Shown here: positions 39,789-41,864 of the stretch, piece after piece | Position numbering within the stretch: position 1 is the first letter of the stretch | How the letters are laid out: each line of letters opens with the position of its first letter | Origin: Paludibacteraceae bacterium | Lineage (GTDB): Bacteria; Bacteroidota; Bacteroidia; Bacteroidales; Paludibacteraceae | DNA: 41,864 nt | Direction of reading: 5' to 3' | Assembly: GCA_904502115.1 (NCBI GenBank) | Contig: CAJGDW010000002.1 | Coordinates: forward strand, 1-41,864 | Translations under genes and position numbers: made by a program | The notes under the pieces: generated by a model | Seen by the model: only the letters and a program-made list of their open reading frames with translations | What the model was told of the DNA's origin: nothing | Databases searched by the model: none

Positions 39789-41753
39789 ATGGAAGAACAA
39801 GAAAAAGTAAACGCAGCCGAATATGGTGCTAGTAGTATTACGGTGCTAGAGGGGTTAGAAGCCGTTCGTATGCGTCCCGCCATGTACATTGGCGACATCA
39901 GTATTAAAGGGTTGCACCACTTGGTGTACGAGGTTGTCGACAACTCGATTGACGAGGCCCTTGCTGGGTATTGTACCGATATCGAGGTAAGCATCAATGC
40001 CGACAACTCGATAACCGTAAAAGACAACGGTCGTGGTATTCCTGTTGACATGCACGAAAAAGAAGGAAAATCTGCCCTAGAGGTGGTTATGACTGTGTTG
40101 CACGCTGGTGGTAAATTTAACAAAGATAGCTACAAAGTATCGGGCGGTTTGCACGGTGTGGGTGTATCGTGTGTAAACGCACTTTCTACCTACTTGCGCG
40201 CCGAAGTATGCCGCGATGGCAAACGCTACATGCAAGAATACAGCATTGGTAAACCCCTTGCTCCTATTGCCGAAATTGGCACATCGGATAGCACAGGTAC
40301 TACCGTTACCTTTAAACCAGACGGCAGCATCTTTACCGTTACCGAATACAAATACGATATTTTGGCCAACCGCCTACGCGAATTGGCTTTCTTGAATGCA
40401 GGTATCCGTCTTACCCTTACCGACTACCGTGTAAGCGAAGATCATCCAGAGCCCAAAAGCGAAGTCTTCTACTCTAAAGAGGGCTTAAAAGAATTTGTTC
40501 TTTACTTGGACGAAACCCGCGACAAACTATTTGAAGACGTTATTCACGTGCAAACCAACAAGGGCGAAACCCCTGTAGAAATTGCACTGATTTACAATAC
40601 GGGCTACACCGAAAACATCCACTCGTACGTAAATAACATCAACACCATCGAGGGGGGTACTCACTTGGCAGGTTTCCGCCGTGGTTTAACTCGTACCCTT
40701 AAAAAGTACGCCGAAGACAACAAAATGCTCGAAAAATTAGAAAAACAAAAAATCGAGTTGAACGGCGACGACTTCCGCGAAGGTTTAACTGCGGTGGTTT
40801 CTATCAAAGTAGCCGAACCTCAATTTGAGGGTCAAACCAAAACCAAGTTGGGTAACAACGAGGTAATGGGTTCGGTAGACGCAGCCGTGAGCGAAGCTTT
40901 GGGTAACTACTTGGAAGAACACCCCAATGCTGCCAAAACCATCATCGAAAAAGTTATTTTGGCCGCTACAGCACGTCATGCTGCCCGCAAAGCACGCGAA
41001 TTGGTACAACGCAAATCGCCTCTTAGCGGTGGTGGCTTGCCTGGTAAATTGGCAGACTGCTCTAGCAAAGACCCTGCAGAATGCGAATTGTTCCTAGTCG
41101 AAGGGGACTCGGCAGGTGGTACAGCTAAACAAGGCCGCGACCGTGCTACACAAGCTATTTTGCCTTTGCGTGGTAAAATTTTGAATGTAGAAAAAGCCAT
41201 GCAACACAAGGCTTTTGAAAGCGAAGAAATTAGAAACATCTACACCGCACTAGGCGTAACCATTGGTACTGCCGAAGACAGCAAGGCACTGAACATGGAA
41301 AAACTTCGCTACCACAAGGTAATCATCATGACCGATGCCGACGTGGACGGAAGCCACATTGCCACCCTTATTTTGACCTTCTTCTTCCGCTACATGAAAG
41401 AATTGATTGAGAACGGTCACGTTTACATTGCTACTCCTCCACTTTACCTATGTAAAAAAGGTAAAATAGAAGAATATTGCTGGAACGAACAACAACGCAT
41501 TGCCTTTATTGAAAAATACGGTGCTGGTAACGAAGCTGGTATTCACGTACAACGCTACAAAGGTTTGGGCGAAATGAACGAAGAACAATTGCGCCAAACC
41601 ACCATGTGCAAAGAAGGCAGAACGCTTCGTCAAATTACCATCGAAAACGCTGCTGCGGCAGACCACATTTTCTCTATGCTTATGGGCGACGACGTAGAAC
41701 CTCGTCGCGAATTTATCGAAGCAAACGCTACCTACGCACGCATTGACGCTTAA
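39789..41753 (+). CDS. gyrB: DNA gyrase subunit B
   Basis: ATPase/TOPRIM subunit of gyrase, which introduces negative supercoils with GyrA. From the ATG at 39789 it is 654 residues, close to other Bacteroidales GyrB. The GHKL ATPase has VYEVVDNSIDEALAG (catalytic Glu, Mg-binding Asn), DNGRGIPV and GGLHGVGVSCVNALS. The TOPRIM domain has LFLVEGDSAGGTAKQGRDR and MTDADVDGSHIATL. The C-terminal QRYKGLGEMNEEQLRQTTM is the usual ending. No insertion domain is seen. The N-terminus MEEQEKVNAAEYGASSITVLEG fits the family; the earlier in-frame TTG is inside the promoter. A ParE identity is less likely given length and ending, though not excluded by sequence alone. Confidence 0.95.
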   Translation: MEEQEKVNAAEYGASSITVLEGLEAVRMRPAMYIGDISIKGLHHLVYEVVDNSIDEALAGYCTDIEVSINADNSITVKDNGRGIPVDMHEKEGKSALEVVMTVLHAGGKFNKDSYKVSGGLHGVGVSCVNALSTYLRAEVCRDGKRYMQEYSIGKPLAPIAEIGTSDSTGTTVTFKPDGSIFTVTEYKYDILANRLRELAFLNAGIRLTLTDYRVSEDHPEPKSEVFYSKEGLKEFVLYLDETRDKLFEDVIHVQTNKGETPVEIALIYNTGYTENIHSYVNNINTIEGGTHLAGFRRGLTRTLKKYAEDNKMLEKLEKQKIELNGDDFREGLTAVVSIKVAEPQFEGQTKTKLGNNEVMGSVDAAVSEALGNYLEEHPNAAKTIIEKVILAATARHAARKARELVQRKSPLSGGGLPGKLADCSSKDPAECELFLVEGDSAGGTAKQGRDRATQAILPLRGKILNVEKAMQHKAFESEEIRNIYTALGVTIGTAEDSKALNMEKLRYHKVIIMTDADVDGSHIATLILTFFFRYMKELIENGHVYIATPPLYLCKKGKIEEYCWNEQQRIAFIEKYGAGNEAGIHVQRYKGLGEMNEEQLRQTTMCKEGRTLRQITIENAAAADHIFSMLMGDDVEPRREFIEANATYARIDA

Positions 41754-41756
41754 ACA

Positions 41757-41864
41757 ATGAAAGTAGCTGTATTTTGCTCGTCGAGCGACAACATAGCCGA
41801 GGACTACCGCCAAGTGGCGCGTAGCCTCGGCTCTTTGTTAGCCCAAAACGGCCACGAACTGGTA
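41757..41864 (+). CDS. LOG/TIGR00730 family Rossmann-fold protein (5' end only)
   Basis: The first 36 codons run off the window: MKVAVFCSSSDNIAEDYRQV followed by ARSLGSLLAQNGHELV. This matches the start of the LOG family (cytokinin riboside 5'-monophosphate phosphoribohydrolase-like), whose later PGGxGTxxE motif would lie outside the window. Three nt separate it from the gyrB stop, so it is likely co-transcribed. In bacteria these proteins often act as nucleotide 5'-monophosphate nucleosidases. Confidence 0.8.
   Translation, partial: MKVAVFCSSSDNIAEDYRQVARSLGSLLAQNGHELV

Overview
The window looks like chromosome from a member of the phylum Bacteroidota, most likely order Bacteroidales. Evidence: the promoters follow the Bacteroidetes pattern (TTG/TTTG, about 19-22 bp, TAnnTTTG). 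It carries type IX secretion (T9SS) genes: a cargo protein with a gliding-type C-terminal sorting domain, a PorP/SprF partner and PorX. It also carries a conjugation cluster of the Bacteroides Tra type (TraE to TraN). Family or genus cannot be fixed from the sequence alone.

Layout. 1-2370 (-): 5' part of mutS, running off the left edge. 2649-8061 (+): a 1461-residue secreted multi-Ig T9SS cargo followed by its PorP/SprF-like partner, closed by a terminator. 8195-11341 (-): nadB and a K+/H+ antiporter. 11502-15614 (+): compact operon dut, TPR protein, DUF4292 lipoprotein, EnvC-like LytM protein. 15618-23349 (-): tightly packed operon of a 56-codon membrane ORF, traE, F, G, I, J, K, M and N. 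This is a type IV secretion core with no relaxase, coupling protein, VirB11-type ATPase or integrase in the window. 23728-28536 (+): short formate/nitrite-type channel, clpP, clpX, recQ. 28573-29367 (-): rsmA/ksgA. 29402-34238 (+): GtrA-like protein, UPF0104/flippase-like protein, porX, ldcA, CPBP membrane protease. 34197-39158 (-): unknown conserved protein, polyprenyl diphosphate synthase, two tandem acyltransferase-3 genes, ddl. 39789 to the end (+): gyrB and the start of a LOG-family gene.

How the genes relate. Several act at the envelope: EnvC-like, LdcA, Ddl, polyprenyl synthase, acyltransferases, GtrA and flippase-like proteins. Three belong to T9SS. ClpP and ClpX form one protease. 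MutS, RecQ, GyrB, dUTPase and RsmA are housekeeping.

Most unusual signals. (1) The stand-alone Tra/T4SS core lies between housekeeping genes, with only 3 nt between traN and envC, so it looks resident rather than freshly inserted. (2) A family of degenerate 8-bp tandem arrays (CGAYTAAN or its complement) occupies intergenic leaders, including those of mutS, the antiporter gene, the tra operon, traE and clpP. (3) A hairpin element of about 85 bp is present in two full and two partial copies, next to those arrays. The mutS and tra leaders share the same array-plus-stem arrangement. These links were made by eye and need a genome-wide search.
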